From: Zeugodacus cucurbitae
Taxonomy: Eukaryota; Arthropoda; Insecta; Diptera; Tephritidae
NCBI RefSeq assembly: GCF_028554725.1
Contig: NC_071672.1
Span: forward strand, 30,648,944 to 30,712,943
Direction of reading: 5' to 3'
Length of the DNA stretch: 64,000 nucleotides
Shown here: positions 11,578 to 22,982 of the stretch, piece after piece
Numbering within the stretch: position 1 is the stretch's first letter
How the letters are laid out: every line of letters starts with the position of its first letter
The notes under the pieces: model-generated
What the model was told of the DNA's origin: nothing
Database searches by the model: none
The model's input: the letters and a program-made list of their open reading frames with translations, nothing else
Translations under genes and position numbers: made by a program

Positions 11578-11935
11578 AAACAAGTAAGGATAGGCTAAGT
11601 TCGGGCGCAACCGAACATTTCATACTCTCGTAATTTATTGAAGAAATTTTATTAATATAACATATAAATATACCCATAAATTCGGCATAAATTTTAATAG
11701 AATAACGAAAATCAGCATATATAGTATATGAGGGCTGAGGTAATTCCTGAACCGATTTGATTCATTTTCATTAATACTTTCTCATTGCACTAAAATAGTA
11801 AATATAATTATTCACGGTTTCGTTCAGTAACGAATATTGAAATCGTTTGCAACACCGCAAAATATAGTTTGGCCTTTGATTCTTGCTAGCCTTGTGAGCA
11901 TAAAATGCTTGGTTACACGGTTCGTTTTCTTGAAG
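11578..11935 (-). repeat. repeat family A / composite repeat fragment
   Basis: Begins caagtaaggataggc, followed by a TTCGGGCGCAACCGAA hairpin and catactctcgtaa, the family A right end in reverse. The continuation (11700-11790) matches 43860-43930 in the composite repeat rather than family A itself. This indicates that the two families share a terminal module. Confidence 0.65.
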
Positions 11936-12809
11936 AAAAAATATATGTATGTATGTACAGGGTTACATAATGCTTATCTTAAATATATTTATGTTTAACA
12001 AATATTTAATACAAATTATAAAAAGACAAGATGTCTACCAATCACTTAAAATCCTTTAGATATACCCAATTTTTAGTCGACATTCCGTTAACCTTTAACT
12101 GAAACTGGATTACTGCTTCAATTGCTAAAGTGCGAAATCCGTAAGAAGGCCCCACTCCTGGCATGAGAAATACTCAAGGCGATAGCTGCAAGCAGAGCAA
12201 CAAGTTAATAAGTGGCTGCGTCTGTTGGGACACTACCGGCACTTGTTAACTGTATAAAATACTGCAGCAAGCGAGAAAGTCGAAGTTGCGGTTTGGCTTT
12301 AAATATCTGGCATAATTGAGTGATTGACTTTATTTTAACAGGATTACAATTTTTAAGTTGACATTAATACCTGTCAACGGATACCAGTCGCCGCTGCCAT
12401 GCCAGGCGACTGCAGCGTAGTAAGTGTAAAATTACAAAAACCAGCCAACAACACTTTAGAAGGGAAGACACAAATGACTGGTTGCATGTTGCCAAAGGGT
12501 AGCACACGGCCTCACTCACAGCAGCAAGCAGAAAAATTGTACGTAATGTGTCAAGATGGACGCCAATTTAAAGAAGAGCGCATGTATTACAGCATCTTCA
12601 TGCAGCTCCTTTAGCGCTGCAAAGGACTCAACATTAAGGCTCGCTGCTTGCTGTTCGATAAGTAGTTGCAACAACAAATATGTATGTATAAAATGCTGTT
12701 TGCAGCAGCGAGCTCACTACTTTGTAAAATGCAAGTCGTAGAATTTAGAAATTTTCAAAACAAATATAATCATGTTTTGAAAAAAATTGAATTTGAATTC
12801 ACTCATATG
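11936..12809. other. dati intron, no feature supported
   Basis: Contains a GC-richer patch at 12170-12740 with overlapping short open frames (12399-12614 and 12556-12741). They lack recognisable domains, and no splice logic ties them to a gene. Confidence 0.4.
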
Positions 12810-13340
12810 ACGATCGGGTTTAGGCGTTAGGTGGGTTTCAGCGGCTGAAAACAAGTGTGTTTTTACATTTTTTTAAATATATGCAAGCATATATTTCATT
12901 TAAACAATTCAGCGCATCAAAGATACATATTTAAACAGTATTTTTATTTAAAAATTTGATTTTTTGACAGAATTTTAACGAAAAAACTCACTTTTTTGGT
13001 CAAACTTTCGCAATTCACAAATTTTCGAGATATCGTCTACAACAACTTGAAAAATTGAGTTTAATGTTTTACATTCAAACTGACATGGCCTGATGGGCGG
13101 CACTTCCAAAGGGTCTAACTCGTAAAATTTTACTCGATTCAAATTTGATATTTTAAACATATGCACTATTTAATAACACAAAAATAATTTGTTTCCAAAT
13201 TTTGAAATTTTGGAACCCACAAAACCACTTAACAAAGCTCTCAAATAAACTCGTAATTCTTACAAATGTTTCGTTCCATTTACAAACGTTCAAAATATTT
13301 CCCAAACTAAGTTGAATCGACATCCAGTTTACGCTCATGG
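12810..13340 (+). repeat. dispersed repeat family R1, copy 1
   Basis: Several blocks here recur elsewhere. The gttaggtgggttt...gaaaacaagtgt block recurs near 62945. The ttttatttaaaaattt block at 12935 recurs near 31475. The tttaacgaaaaaactcactt block recurs near 37490. The cggcacttcc...aattttac-cgat block (13098-13145) recurs near 32660 and 63160. Similar antisense open frames arise in the 32.7-kb copy, but they are not conserved enough to be called coding. Type of element unknown. Confidence 0.55.
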
Positions 13341-13480
13341 TTTAAAAATGTAGATAACTTTGCCTAACTGCTAAGAAAGTGCATCGTGCTTTGCTCAACG
13401 CAATGATATTAATTATAAATGCTCGTTTAAGGACACTGTATACTCAGTTCGTCCTTAAATAGCAAACATATGTATACATA

Positions 13481-14225
13481 CAGTGACTCAAGTGATTGAA
13501 CCCGATTTTAAGTAATTTAGAAAAATTTCTTTGATTTTCATAATTTTGTTCACTGATCATATTCATTTATTTTATTAGTAAAAAATATAACACAAATTAT
13601 TTGGTTTCACAGTTTGGAGCCTACTGGGTATGCTCTACACAATATCTTGAGATTATGAATTGGATAAAGATCAGGGCACAGTCGAGCGTATTAAAAATAT
13701 TTGCGAACAGCCGCTTTTTTTATATTTTCGATATATGCTTAGGGCCGTTAACGTGCTGGAGTACAACTACTGGGTGCCATTTTTGCCATAAATCTAAGTT
13801 AAAGCTTTTAATGAGTATGCCAATATGTTGACATGGCGGACAGTATTCCTATGTTGAACGACTTTTACAAGTTTTCTTAACCTTTCCAGAGACGGACATA
13901 CCAATCTCTACCGAACCACCAACTTTTAATGTGCGCATTATGCTCCTGTCAAATAGTTTGTTATTCCTCTCTTTCCAGACCAACTGTCGTCAATTCGTAT
14001 ACATTTTAATAATAATATTTAATAATGTTTCCTTCAACTGTAGGTTTTTCTCGTCACTTTCGAAAAATCCGGATCTTCACATTAATTTCCATTGAAAGTT
14101 TCAAATCTTGATTCCCTTGTTGACCATTGTCGTATATAACTATTTTAATTTGCCGTAACACATGCGTTTGAATAGTTTTATTTAAAATTTATTTTTTTAA
14201 ATTTGTTAAATTAGTTGAGTCACTG
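13481..14225 (-). mobile_element. Tc1-like element with terminal repeats (745 bp)
   Basis: Flanked by TA at 13479-13480 and 14226-14227. Both ends read CAGTGACTCAA inward, continuing imperfectly (GTGATTGAAC against CTAATTTAAC). On the minus strand a relic of the transposase C-terminus reads CPDLYPIHNLKILCRAYPV near 13660. It corresponds to the SPDLNPIENLW motif of Tc1 proteins. The rest of the coding region is degraded or deleted. This is a dead, internally shortened Tc1 copy. The CAGTGACTCAA end resembles Tc1/Bari-type elements. Confidence 0.78.
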
Positions 14226-14227
14226 TA

Positions 14228-14899
14228 TGAAATCGGATCTTTAGTGGATTGTCTAGTTAACTACGTCATTTATACGTATACACCTAAGTGTAAAGTGACA
14301 TCAAATTTAGCCAATCCGCGAATCTTTTTTTATCTGTCACTACTTAAGCGACAGCGTTCAACGTCGTTTTTTGCCGTCTGTCGGTTTCTTTCCGGGACCG
14401 CTTACTATTAACATTTGGTATACAGTCATTTCTCCGTTCATTAAGTGCGCATTTATTTGGAAATAACGGAATTAGGCACAACGTGAACGCTGTTAGGAAT
14501 CGCCTTTCGCACTACGGCTGTCCGCGTCCGCACCTTACTTATCAAAACATTCACTTCCCATATACCCAATTTAAATGAAGGCGCTTGCTCAGCTTGTTTG
14601 TAAACATTGAGAAGTTTTTTGTGGGTAATGCGTTGCGAAACAAATACTTTACGCGTACACCTTGCCACACCAAGTGAACGGCTGTTTGTCGCAATGTTGC
14701 TTAAGTTGCACTAATTGTGCATACCTTGAGCATACCTCTTGAGCATCTTTGAGGTGGTTTCAACAGAAATTTTAAAGTAAAGTAAAGCACGGCATAATCG
14801 ATTTCAGAAGCGTATGTTAAACATTTATGTATCTCTTTAAAAAAATTGGTTTTCTGTCTAATTTGCAATTAAAATGTTTTGAATGCAAAATGTCCAGAC
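14228..14899. other. intron sequence, nothing firm
   Basis: Includes tacagtcatttctccgttc near 14424, which looks like the start of a mariner-type end, but no partner end was identified. Otherwise featureless. Confidence 0.35.
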
Positions 14900-15365
14900 A
14901 AACCGGTCAATAATAGCGCGCCATTGGTCTCTCTTTCTCGCAATTCTACGTCAATTGGAAATCTCTTGTGAAACCAGCTGTTCTCCACCTGATTTTTCCA
15001 ACATAGTGGAGGTCTCCCTCTTCCTCTGATTCTACCCATGGGTACTGCATCGAACACGGGTGCGAAAGTTGGAGTGTTTTCGTCCATTCCAACAACATGA
15101 CCTAGCCAGCGTAGCCGCTGTCTATTTATTAGCTGAACTATGTCAATGTCGTCGTATAGCTCATACAGCTCATCGTCCCATCGTCTATACGTTGTAGCAA
15201 ATGTTCAAACGACCATAAATCTTTAACAAAACCTTATTCTTGAAAACCCTTATTACCGTCGCATCGTCCACGCTTCTGCAACATAAACCTCGAATGGAAT
15301 AATGCGAGTTTAGTTCGTCGAGAGAGGACTTTACTTTTCAATTGCCTACTCAGTCCAAAGTAGCA
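14900..15365 (-). pseudogene. RTE-type LINE 3' coding fragment
   Basis: Minus-strand sequence aligns with 49457-49930 of the RTE at 46772. It starts with GLSRQLKSKVLSRR (near 15325), then the EAWTM and FKNKVLLKIYG region (near 15230), then RLRWLGHVV and VFDAVP-GR-RGRGRPPL (15010-15120). Frameshifts and about 30 bp of deletions are present. The last part (14900-14990) is too diverged to place exactly. Old, 5'-truncated insertion. Confidence 0.75.
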
Positions 15366-15367
15366 GT

Positions 15368-15612
15368 AGTGCCTGGAGGAGCACAAGATGGAATCAACTC
15401 ATTACTTTCTTCTGCAATGTCCCGCCTTTGCGAGATCAAGAAACATTTATCGCAAATCTCACTTTTTCGAAGTGCCAAACCTGCAAATTTGTGGAAGGTT
15501 CAGTGCACTTTGTCGAATTCTAATACCTAATCAAAGAGAAAATGCTGGCTTCACAACGACCTGTCTTTCATAGTCCACATGGGGTTTTCATGCTAGGGAA
15601 CAGCCTTACAAC
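15368..15612 (+). pseudogene. LINE C-terminal (RNase H-side) fragment
   Basis: The frame at 15388 reads MESTHYFLLQCPAFARSRN, the cysteine/histidine tail typical of R1/jockey-type LINE proteins, preceded by GLEEHK. The LINE continues beyond the hAT element: after the second target duplication at 16677-16684 comes aacctaacctagtctc, like the 3' tail of such elements. A similar tail is seen at 44690 and 56870. Confidence 0.6.
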
Positions 15613-16676
15613 TAGGGATGCAAACATCGTGAAATGAAACATCGATGGTTCGATGTATCGATATTTCTTCAAAACCCATCGAAATCAAAAACATCGGCAA
15701 TTAAAACATCGATACATCGAAACATCGATGTATGTATTTTTGAACTTGTTTAACTTATTTTAAATTAAGTGTGAAAAGCTAAGGGATACAGAAGCAGAAG
15801 CATAAATAAATAAAATGTAGTACGTCTTAAGTTGATACATTTTATTTCACTTAGCATTGTATCTGTTAATGTCATTTCTCAATAAAAAACAGAATTTCAA
15901 AACAACGACATGGAAAGTTTTTTCACTGTCATTTCTTTTCGATTTTACTTCTGCGTAATAGCTGCCCTGGGTTTAGAAAACGGCCATTTACTTGGCACTG
16001 AAGTGGGCACTGTGTAAATATTAATAAGCCTATTTATACAACACCGGAAACACAGTATTCATGTCAACCCAAACTCTATTGGCTTCTGATTGGTAGGGGT
16101 AACAGCCGAGATACATTTTATCTTCAACCTTCGTCCCGGTAATTGTAGATAAATTTAACAGCTTACATTTCACTTTTTGGTGGATCAAATGTTTATTCTG
16201 GTTCCAAATATCAAACGAGTATTCTGTTTCACACTCATCCGAAGATTCCGCTGTATCAGCGCGATTCTTTGAATTTATTATGAAACAAAAAACTCATTTC
16301 TTTTAGCCATAGCATCTTTAAAATGCAGTAATTTGAATCTCTGATCTAACACAGTAGCCTACGCCAGAATAATAAATTGTATAAATAAATCATAAAAGTA
16401 ACCGCAGTATTGTCCAAGCGCACATTCCCTTATCGAATTCTCCGTATTTTACAAAAATCGAATTCCAATGTAATAAAGCGTATCCAAATAGAGGGTTTGT
16501 TAATACCCGAAAGAGTGTGAAGGTGTAAAGTCAAATTTTTATATAAAACATCGACATAAAACATCGTTGAAAGTGACATCGATGCATCGATGTTTTTAGA
16601 TTCAAGACATCGATGGCTAATATCGATGCTTTTTGACGAAAACATCAAAAACATCGACACATCGTTTGCATCCCTA
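15613..16676 (-). mobile_element. hAT element, degenerate (1064 bp)
   Basis: Exact 8-bp target duplications CTTACAAC lie at 15605-15612 and 16677-16684. The ends are TAGGGATGCAAAC at the left and GTTTGCATCCCTA at the right. Just inside each end are many copies of CATCGATG or CATCGA (15620-15735 and 16555-16665), the arrangement expected of transposase-binding subterminal motifs. Eight-bp duplications with these ends place it in the hAT superfamily, and a decayed transposase C-terminus confirms this. It is inserted in the 3' end of a LINE fragment. Confidence 0.92.
15920..16290 (-). pseudogene. hAT transposase C-terminal relic
   Basis: The minus strand reads ESSDECETEYSFDIWNQNK, then HLIHQKVK, then VWVDMNTVFPVLYK, then YTVPTSVPSKWPFSK and AAITQK. 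This follows the hAT dimerisation domain, where the canonical form is a tryptophan-containing FP-L block followed by PTSVPSERxFSKAG. Here SER has become SKW and the AG of SKAG is lost. Frameshifts separate the blocks and the reading stops shortly after. The N-terminal zinc-finger and catalytic parts are gone. Confidence 0.8.
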
Positions 16677-16705
16677 CTTACAACATAACCTAACCTAGTC
16701 TCTAC

Positions 16706-17359
16706 TTTATTTACTTTGAATATATATTAAGGCAGAAAAATGTGTACGCTGCTGTCTCAGAATTATGGAATCGTATAAAAGGTATGACAGCGTCTGAGAT
16801 ACGTAAAAAGATAACATTAGCTGTAATCGATTGGTCACTACTCTGCTCGCTATCTTTGGGCAATGCTCGCATGTCAAAAATTTTACATGTGAAAGCAACA
16901 ACAAAGTTATCTAGTTGAATTCGTGCAGGAGAGTATGTGGATACCTCATTAAAAATTCTATCGCCGCTTGCTGAGTGCTGCCCAATTTTGTTTTATATAT
17001 GGGCATTTCCGCCAGAAGGTCCACCACAGACAAAATATTAAACATTATTAGAATTACAAAGTTTTTGCATATTTTCATAGGAAAATGTTTAAATTTATTT
17101 ATATTTAATTAATTTTAAATTAATTCATAACCAATTACGAGATATACGAAAGCCAAGTCGCATAGGAGCTACTTTTCTCATTTCGATTTTTCTACTGCAT
17201 TTGTTTTTTCGTCAAAATTGTTAACGAAACATATCATGTATAATTTTTTGCTTTGTGTGAAACCTTTATAACGGTACAAAGAGCAAAATAAAATGCATAA
17301 GAAAGCATGCGACTGAAAATAACTGTAAGTTTTTGCTCTCATATTATCCTATATTTTAA
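16706..17359. other. intron sequence, no feature supported
   Basis: AT-rich with homopolymer runs. No coding or terminal-repeat signal found. Confidence 0.45.
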
Positions 17360-18607
17360 TGTCCCGTGCGACATCAAAAAACAACACTTATGTATTCCCA
17401 CTGCATCGCAAATAAAAGCAGCAAGCTCGCCAAATTTTGGGTATAAACAGTAAATTTTTATACAATTAAAATAAAAAAACCTTGTTCAAAAATCAGAAGA
17501 TTTGTGGTTTTGGTAACTACTTAAAATTGGTCCCGTGCGACATCGTAGGTGTGGAATTTAAAAATTGAAATTTTTTTTTGTTTTAAAATTGACTTAAGTA
17601 TGTAAATATATATATTTACATTAATTATTTACATATGTGCAAAAACCGCATTTTAAATTCCACTAACTAGCTATTTAAATAGATTTTGGTGAAAATTATA
17701 GGCTTACAAATCAAAATAAGAGTGCTAATTTTAACAATGTTGTGAGAAGAAAATCGTTTGGTTTTAAAAGTGACAAGTTAACGCACGACATATTATTTTC
17801 ATGATAAATCTCTTAACCAAAATTAAGAAATCCTTTAGTTGCTTTTCTAAAATATTTATATTTTTTTAAGTTAACTGCTCTCAGTTTAAAATCAAATTTA
17901 TATTATCAAGCCTGGTTGATTTTATAAAATAATTAACTCTTCATTAGATTATAATTTTTTTGCAAGGAACCGATGGACTGGGAGCAGTTATCAAAAGGAA
18001 AGTCTAGCAGATAACGAAATCCAAAAATTTGTATACCCGAGGACAGCATTTTCTGAAAAAAAATTGTATTTCACATTCATAATACTATTTTAATTTCATA
18101 CTATGGAATTTTTGTTGTGTTTCTCTTTGGATGTTGGTTAAAATAAATAAATAAATACATTTACTATTTTTTAAGCCATTTTATTGGACTTGTTGTTAAA
18201 TAATTACGTATTATAACAACAAAATCAACATAAATATTATGATGGGAAAAAATGTCCCGTGCGACATGTCCCGTGCGAATGTGATTAATAATTAATTAAT
18301 AAAAAACTATAAATTATTTTTGGATGAAATTCATACCATCTTTAAAGGCCATCAATGCGCAACATTTTGCAATCAAATATTTGAATATTGCCTCACAATT
18401 CGCTGAAATCGCCGTTTGAATCGTTGTCCCCAAAAACGACTTCCATTTTTTGTCCCGTGCGAATGCCTTGGTTTTTTGCAATTATATTGAAAATGAACGT
18501 TAACACTAAATGTAGAGCTAATGAAGAGCTATTAAAAAATCCTACCGTCAAAATTAAAAAACATTTTAGTTCATATTTTATTTTAGTTGAAAGGTCCCGT
18601 TCGACAT
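17360..18607. repeat. irregular array of a TGTCCCGTGCGACAT motif
   Basis: Six copies of a 13-15 bp motif lie within 1.25 kb of otherwise very AT-rich DNA, all in the same orientation. They are at 17360-17374 and 17529-17543, at 18253-18267 and 18267-18281 (the two overlap by one base), at 18451-18465 and at 18593-18607. Three are exact or differ by one base over TGTCCCGTGCGACAT. Two end GCGAATG and one reads GTTCGACATG. The spacing is irregular and the DNA between is not repeated, so this is not a simple satellite. Function unknown. Confidence 0.7.
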
Positions 18608-18914
18608 GGCGGAAATGTCCATATGTAAACATTGTGTATCAATCAAACGACAAATTTTAGAAATTACAATGCAAATATATATTTTTGTTGTTTTTACTTT
18701 GAAATACATTTCAACCGATTAAATAAAACGTAAGGTTTAGACGCAGCTTGAAACAAAGGGTTAAAAAATAGTTTTGTGCAGTTTTAAGTAAGTTCCACCT
18801 AAGAAAATGGTTCAGCACTATTGCGCATGATTAAGAGGACATTTTAGCGCAGGCTTGCACCGTAAGTGCAGCCTGTTTTTTTGAATTACACGTTACGTTC
18901 TTTTGGCTTCTCTA
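18608..18914. other. intron sequence, nothing recognised
   Basis: AT-rich spacer between the motif array and the inverted-repeat unit. Confidence 0.4.
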
Positions 18915-19191
18915 TAATAGCATAAACAGACGGCAGAGTTAACCCCGATTAACTGCGCTTCTAATTAGTTCCAAATTTGTAGGTGACAGACGGCAGCAAA
19001 GCGAGTTATAAACTCCCATAAACAGCTGATTATTATTAACCCAAACGATTACCCTCCTCCCGCCCAACCGACGCGTGGGGCGCAGTCCTCATACGAGCGG
19101 AATTTGCCGAGTCTAGAAAGGCAAGAGATTTTTAAGCGTCCGGTTCTCAAACTGCTCAGCTACAGAAACAAACATTTCAACAGCTGAGAAT

Positions 19192-20400
19192 TAAAAATTT
19201 ATAAAAACAAAAAGTTAAAAATTTCTGAATATTACTTATTAAGAGAAGACAAAATAGTTTTTTTGATGCTAAATATTGAGTCAGATGGATCAAATGTGCT
19301 GGAATGCGAATTAAAATCATGACGTATTCGGCAGAATGGTTCATTTAACTCAAAATTTGTTCTAGAAGATTTTAGAAATAATGGTCTAAACTGCCTGGAT
19401 GAACGCAATGGGACATTAAACTTAATATCAGACAAAAGGAATGAACTACAAACTAAACCATTCAGAAGTTTTACTAGGAAAATTATACCTAGCATTTCTC
19501 TGCGACTAGTGAGTGTGGGAAGATTTATAAGTTTTAAACGACTAGTATGCGGGGGAAGATTCAATCTTGAATCCCAATGTAAGTGGCCTAAAGCAAAAAG
19601 TAAAAATTGTTTTTGAACGGACTCAAGCTTATCAGAATGGGATTGATAGCTAGGATTCCATACCACAGAACCATACTCCAATATAGGCCTTACCAATGTT
19701 GTAAAAAGAATTTTAGTAATATACGGATCACTAAATTCTTTAGACCAACGTTTAACAAAGCTAAGAACACCTTTAGCTTTTAAGACAATTGAATTTACAT
19801 GAGAATTAAAATTTAGTTTAGGGTCCATATTAACTCCTAAATCAACAAAGCTAAAAACTTGCTCTAAACTGAAGTTATTTATTACATAGAGGGAAAGATC
19901 AACAGTTCTACGGGAAAAGCACATCGTTTTACATTTTTTAAGATTCAGTGGCATCTCATTTTTGTGACACCAAGTAACTAAATTATTTAAATCCGATTGC
20001 AACTCAGTCCTTTCGTTATGAGAAGTATATGTTTAAAAAGTTTTACATCATCCGCAGATAATAAAATTTCTTAAAACTTAATTACTGAAGGTATATCATT
20101 GATGAACAACAAGAACAGAATCGGGCCGAGATGACTACCCTGTGGAACCCCTGAAGTGACACTAATTGAATCGGATAATGTATTATTAAATAAAACTTGT
20201 TGTTTTCTGTTAGTAATATATGAGGATACCCATTCAAGAAGTCTTGGTTGAAAACCAAGAAGATTCAGTTTTTGCAAAAGAATTGAGTGGTTTACTCTAT
20301 TGAATGCTTTACTAAAGTCTGTATATATAACATCAGTATTCTTATTATCCCTAAAACCATTGGCAATAATATTTTCATTTTGGTAAAATAAAATCGGATA
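19192..20400 (-). pseudogene. LINE reverse transcriptase, truncated and broken
   Basis: The minus strand carries TDFSKAFNRVNHSILLQKL (first catalytic aspartate), SGVPQGSHLGPILFLLFIND, then SADDVKLF (the second catalytic box, near 20050). A second frame from about 20002 follows with LVTWCHKNEMPLNLKKCK, VRPILEYGSVVWNP and a C-terminal end at 19232. A TAA just before the ADD box and a frame change near 20030 break the gene. The N-terminal endonuclease and the first RT blocks are absent. The C-terminal pattern suits jockey/CR1/I-type LINEs. The clade is uncertain. Confidence 0.78.
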
Positions 20401-20735
20401 GAATGCAAATATTGCGGTTGTTAGCCGCACAATTAGTACAAAATCACTAATTACTAAAAAATATACATAAATACGTTATTATTAGAACTTCCATTTTAGA
20501 AAAAATTAGCTATTTCATTGCATGTGTATGTTTTTGTTAACATTTATTTGAAAAACAGCTGCCAGTATTGCATATTTTCATTCACAATAGGTTAAAAGCG
20601 GCCATGTTTAACAATGTTGCCAACGAAAATGTCACTAACTCCCACTAACTCTCCAAAATTTTGATGATTAAATGGGAGTTAGTAAACGGAGTTAATTGAG
20701 ATATCTCCCGAATTAATCCGGATTAACGCCGCCGT

Positions 20736-22062
20736 ACAGAGCTAAATAGAGATGGTACAATCTTCTATAAGAGTGTACAGCTACTGGCGTACGCCGATGA
20801 TATCGATATCAATGGAAACAACACCCGCGCCGTTAGTTCTGCTTTTTCCAGACTGGATAAGGAAGCGAAGCGTATGGGTCTGGTGGTGAACGAGGACAAG
20901 ACGAAATATCTCTTGTCGTCAAAAAAACAGTCAGCGCACGTTTTGGCCCCCACGTCACTGTTGACAGTCATAACTTCGAAGTTGTAGATAATTTCATCTA
21001 CCTGGGAACCAGCATTAACAGCAATAACAATGTCAGCCTGGAAATCCAACGCAGAATCACTCTTGCTAACAGGTGCTACTATGGACTGAGTAGGCAATTG
21101 AAAAGTAAAGTCTTCTCTCGACGAACAAAAACTAAACTCTACAATAGGTATATAACAAATTTTGACGAAAAATTTGGCATACCACCACGTGGTGGCAAAT
21201 ATTGTACAAGTAATGAATATCACTTTTTTAGGTGATTTCGGTTCAAAAACGTTCCGCACAAAAATGGATTTCTAAAAAAAGTCAGAATAAAAGACATTGT
21301 CGAGCGCACAGCTGTGTTATTATATTGAATCAGAATTTTCTGAAGAAAAATTAGTTTGGGGTGGGTGGGGCACTACCCTTAGGTCCATTAAAAGGCGTTT
21401 GGAATAATAGGAAGATTATTAGTTAAATAAATATCTATTATTATGAAGAAAAACGTGTACAGAGTACAAAACTTTTTTTGTTTTTTTCAGCAGTTCTGAT
21501 AAAAAAGTAATTTCGTTTTGCTCGGAAACTTTTTTGCAATTTCGCAAAAAAAAAAGATAAAGGGGTTCATACTTTTTTATTCTCTATTCGACTATGGTAT
21601 GCCGTTTTTCGTATTTGCAAAAATTGTAAAAAGTTATATGCCTACTCTACAAGTCCCTCATCATTCCCGTCCTCCTTTATAGTGCAGAAGCGTGGACGAT
21701 GTCAACATCCGATGAGACGGCACTAGGAGCTTTCGAGAGAAAGGTTTTGCGAAAGATTTATGGTCCCTTAAACATTGGCAACGGCGAATACCGCAGACGA
21801 TGGAACGATGAGCTCTATGTGTTATTCGACGTCATAGACATAGTCCAGCGTATAAAAAAACAGCGGCTACGCTGGCTAGGTCATGTTGTTCGAATGGATG
21901 AAAGTGCTCTAGCTCTGAAGTACCCGCTGGTGGAAGCCGAGGAAGAGGGAGACCTCCGCTCCGATGGAAGGACCAGGTGGAGAGGGACCTGGCTTCGCTT
22001 GGTATAACCAATTGGCGCCAATAACCGCGTAAGCGGTGTCTACGCCAGTCAAGAAGAAGAAG
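20736..22062 (+). mobile_element. RTE-type LINE fragment, 5' truncated, with MITE inside
   Basis: Matches 49110-49970 of the RTE at 46772, including VQLLAYADDIDI in diverged form, FERKVLRKIYGPLNIGNGE and RLRWLGHVVRM. The 3' end reads agcggtgtctacgccagtc followed by an AAG repeat tail. It is flanked by 11-bp target duplications AACGCCGCCGT at 20725-20735 and 22063-22073. The coding frame is interrupted at 21144 by a 500-bp hAT MITE and carries further frameshifts. Dead copy. Confidence 0.88.
21145..21644. mobile_element. 500-bp hAT-type MITE
   Basis: Flanked by exact 8-bp duplications CTCTACAA at 21137-21144 and 21645-21652. Removing the element and one copy restores the RTE sequence. Ends are TAGGTATATAAC and GTTATATGCCTA, 12-bp inverted repeats with one mismatch. 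GGCATACCA also lies just inside both ends in inverted orientation. There is no coding capacity. The TSD has T at position 2, TA at 4-5 and A at 7, as seen for hAT insertions. Confidence 0.92.
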
Positions 22063-22099
22063 AACGCCGCCGTCTGTCAAGGCGTTATTATAAAATATT

Positions 22100-22982
22100 T
22101 GAATTGAGGTTTAAATATTTGTGTGCTGCTTGCAACCCGTTTGCCTATTTGGACTGTCAGATTGAGCAGCAAGTTTTAGTTTTGTGGAAGATTTGTGTTT
22201 GGGTCGTGTAAATTTTATTGTTCATAGAAACACCGAGTAAAAGTACCGTCAAAAAAGTAACAATAATTAAAAACAAAATTGAAAGCAGTAATAATAATAG
22301 CACAAATCTTCATTTCAGTTGCTAAAGTCGCATTCGCGTTTCGACACTCTGCTTTCGAATCCTATTTGTTTTTGTATGTCTACATAATGCGCACAATTAT
22401 CCGCTTGTCAAATTGGCCTTTTGTGTCATTTGGGATTTTCGTTTTTAATAAAATGCCGGCCACACCACACCGAAACCAATGATGATGATGAGATCTTAGA
22501 AAACTAAGCATAAAAAACAGAAAAAACAAAATATGCCAACAGTCAGCCGCGACAGGAGCAGTTGATGGCTGCGCTGTGTGCGATTTAAGTGCTCTGTTGA
22601 TTTTTGATTGCACTTGGCTTCGGAAAACAATCACAACTTTTTCCACACTTTTCATTCGGCTTTCTATCTCGTGCTGTTTTCTGTGAATGTGCATTTGTAT
22701 ACAGTGATACCTCTGCTTGCAGACATCATCAATAAGCGGACCCTGCTATTAACAACTGTCAAAAAATTTTGGAACCGAGTTACGCGAAGCTCTAATTTGC
22801 ATACAATGAAGAACAATAATTGAATAAAGGTAGAGTATCTAATTCGGAAAGCTTGGATGTCTCGTGGAATTATGTGTGAGTGGCTACTAAAGCTAGTCAA
22901 AAAATGGGCGCTCAGAAATGAAAATATTTAGATTTTGAACTAAATAACAAACGTCAAACGTCCGTCTGTCCCAATCAGATCA
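22100..22982. other. intron sequence, no feature supported
   Basis: No recognised element. A tacagtgatacctctgcttg word near 22700 resembles the end of the MITE family at 33118, but the opposite end was not found. Confidence 0.4.

Larger units (their letters stand above)
18915..22090. mobile_element. inverted-repeat unit with nested LINE and RTE
   Basis: The left edge reads ACAGACGGC near 18928 followed by gttaaccccgattaa. The right edge, on the opposite strand, reads ACAGACGGCGGCGTTAATCC (about 22080 down to 22063, continuing at 20724 across the RTE insertion). Inside the right edge are the palindrome TTAATCCGGATTAA and a gggagttagt block. The latter pairs with actccca near 19013. A second ACAGACGGCAG copy lies at 18985. 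The unit therefore looks like an inverted-repeat DNA element later hit by a LINE (19192-20400) and an RTE (20736-22062). A target duplication was not recognised, so the exact ends are uncertain. Confidence 0.5.

Noticed and set aside
12399..12741. Overlapping open frames in a GC-richer intron patch
   Set aside because: Composition-driven, without domain, conserved partner or fitting splice sites.
22690..22890. Possible further P2 MITE beginning tacagtgatacctctgcttg
   Set aside because: No matching opposite end or target duplication could be found within a plausible distance.
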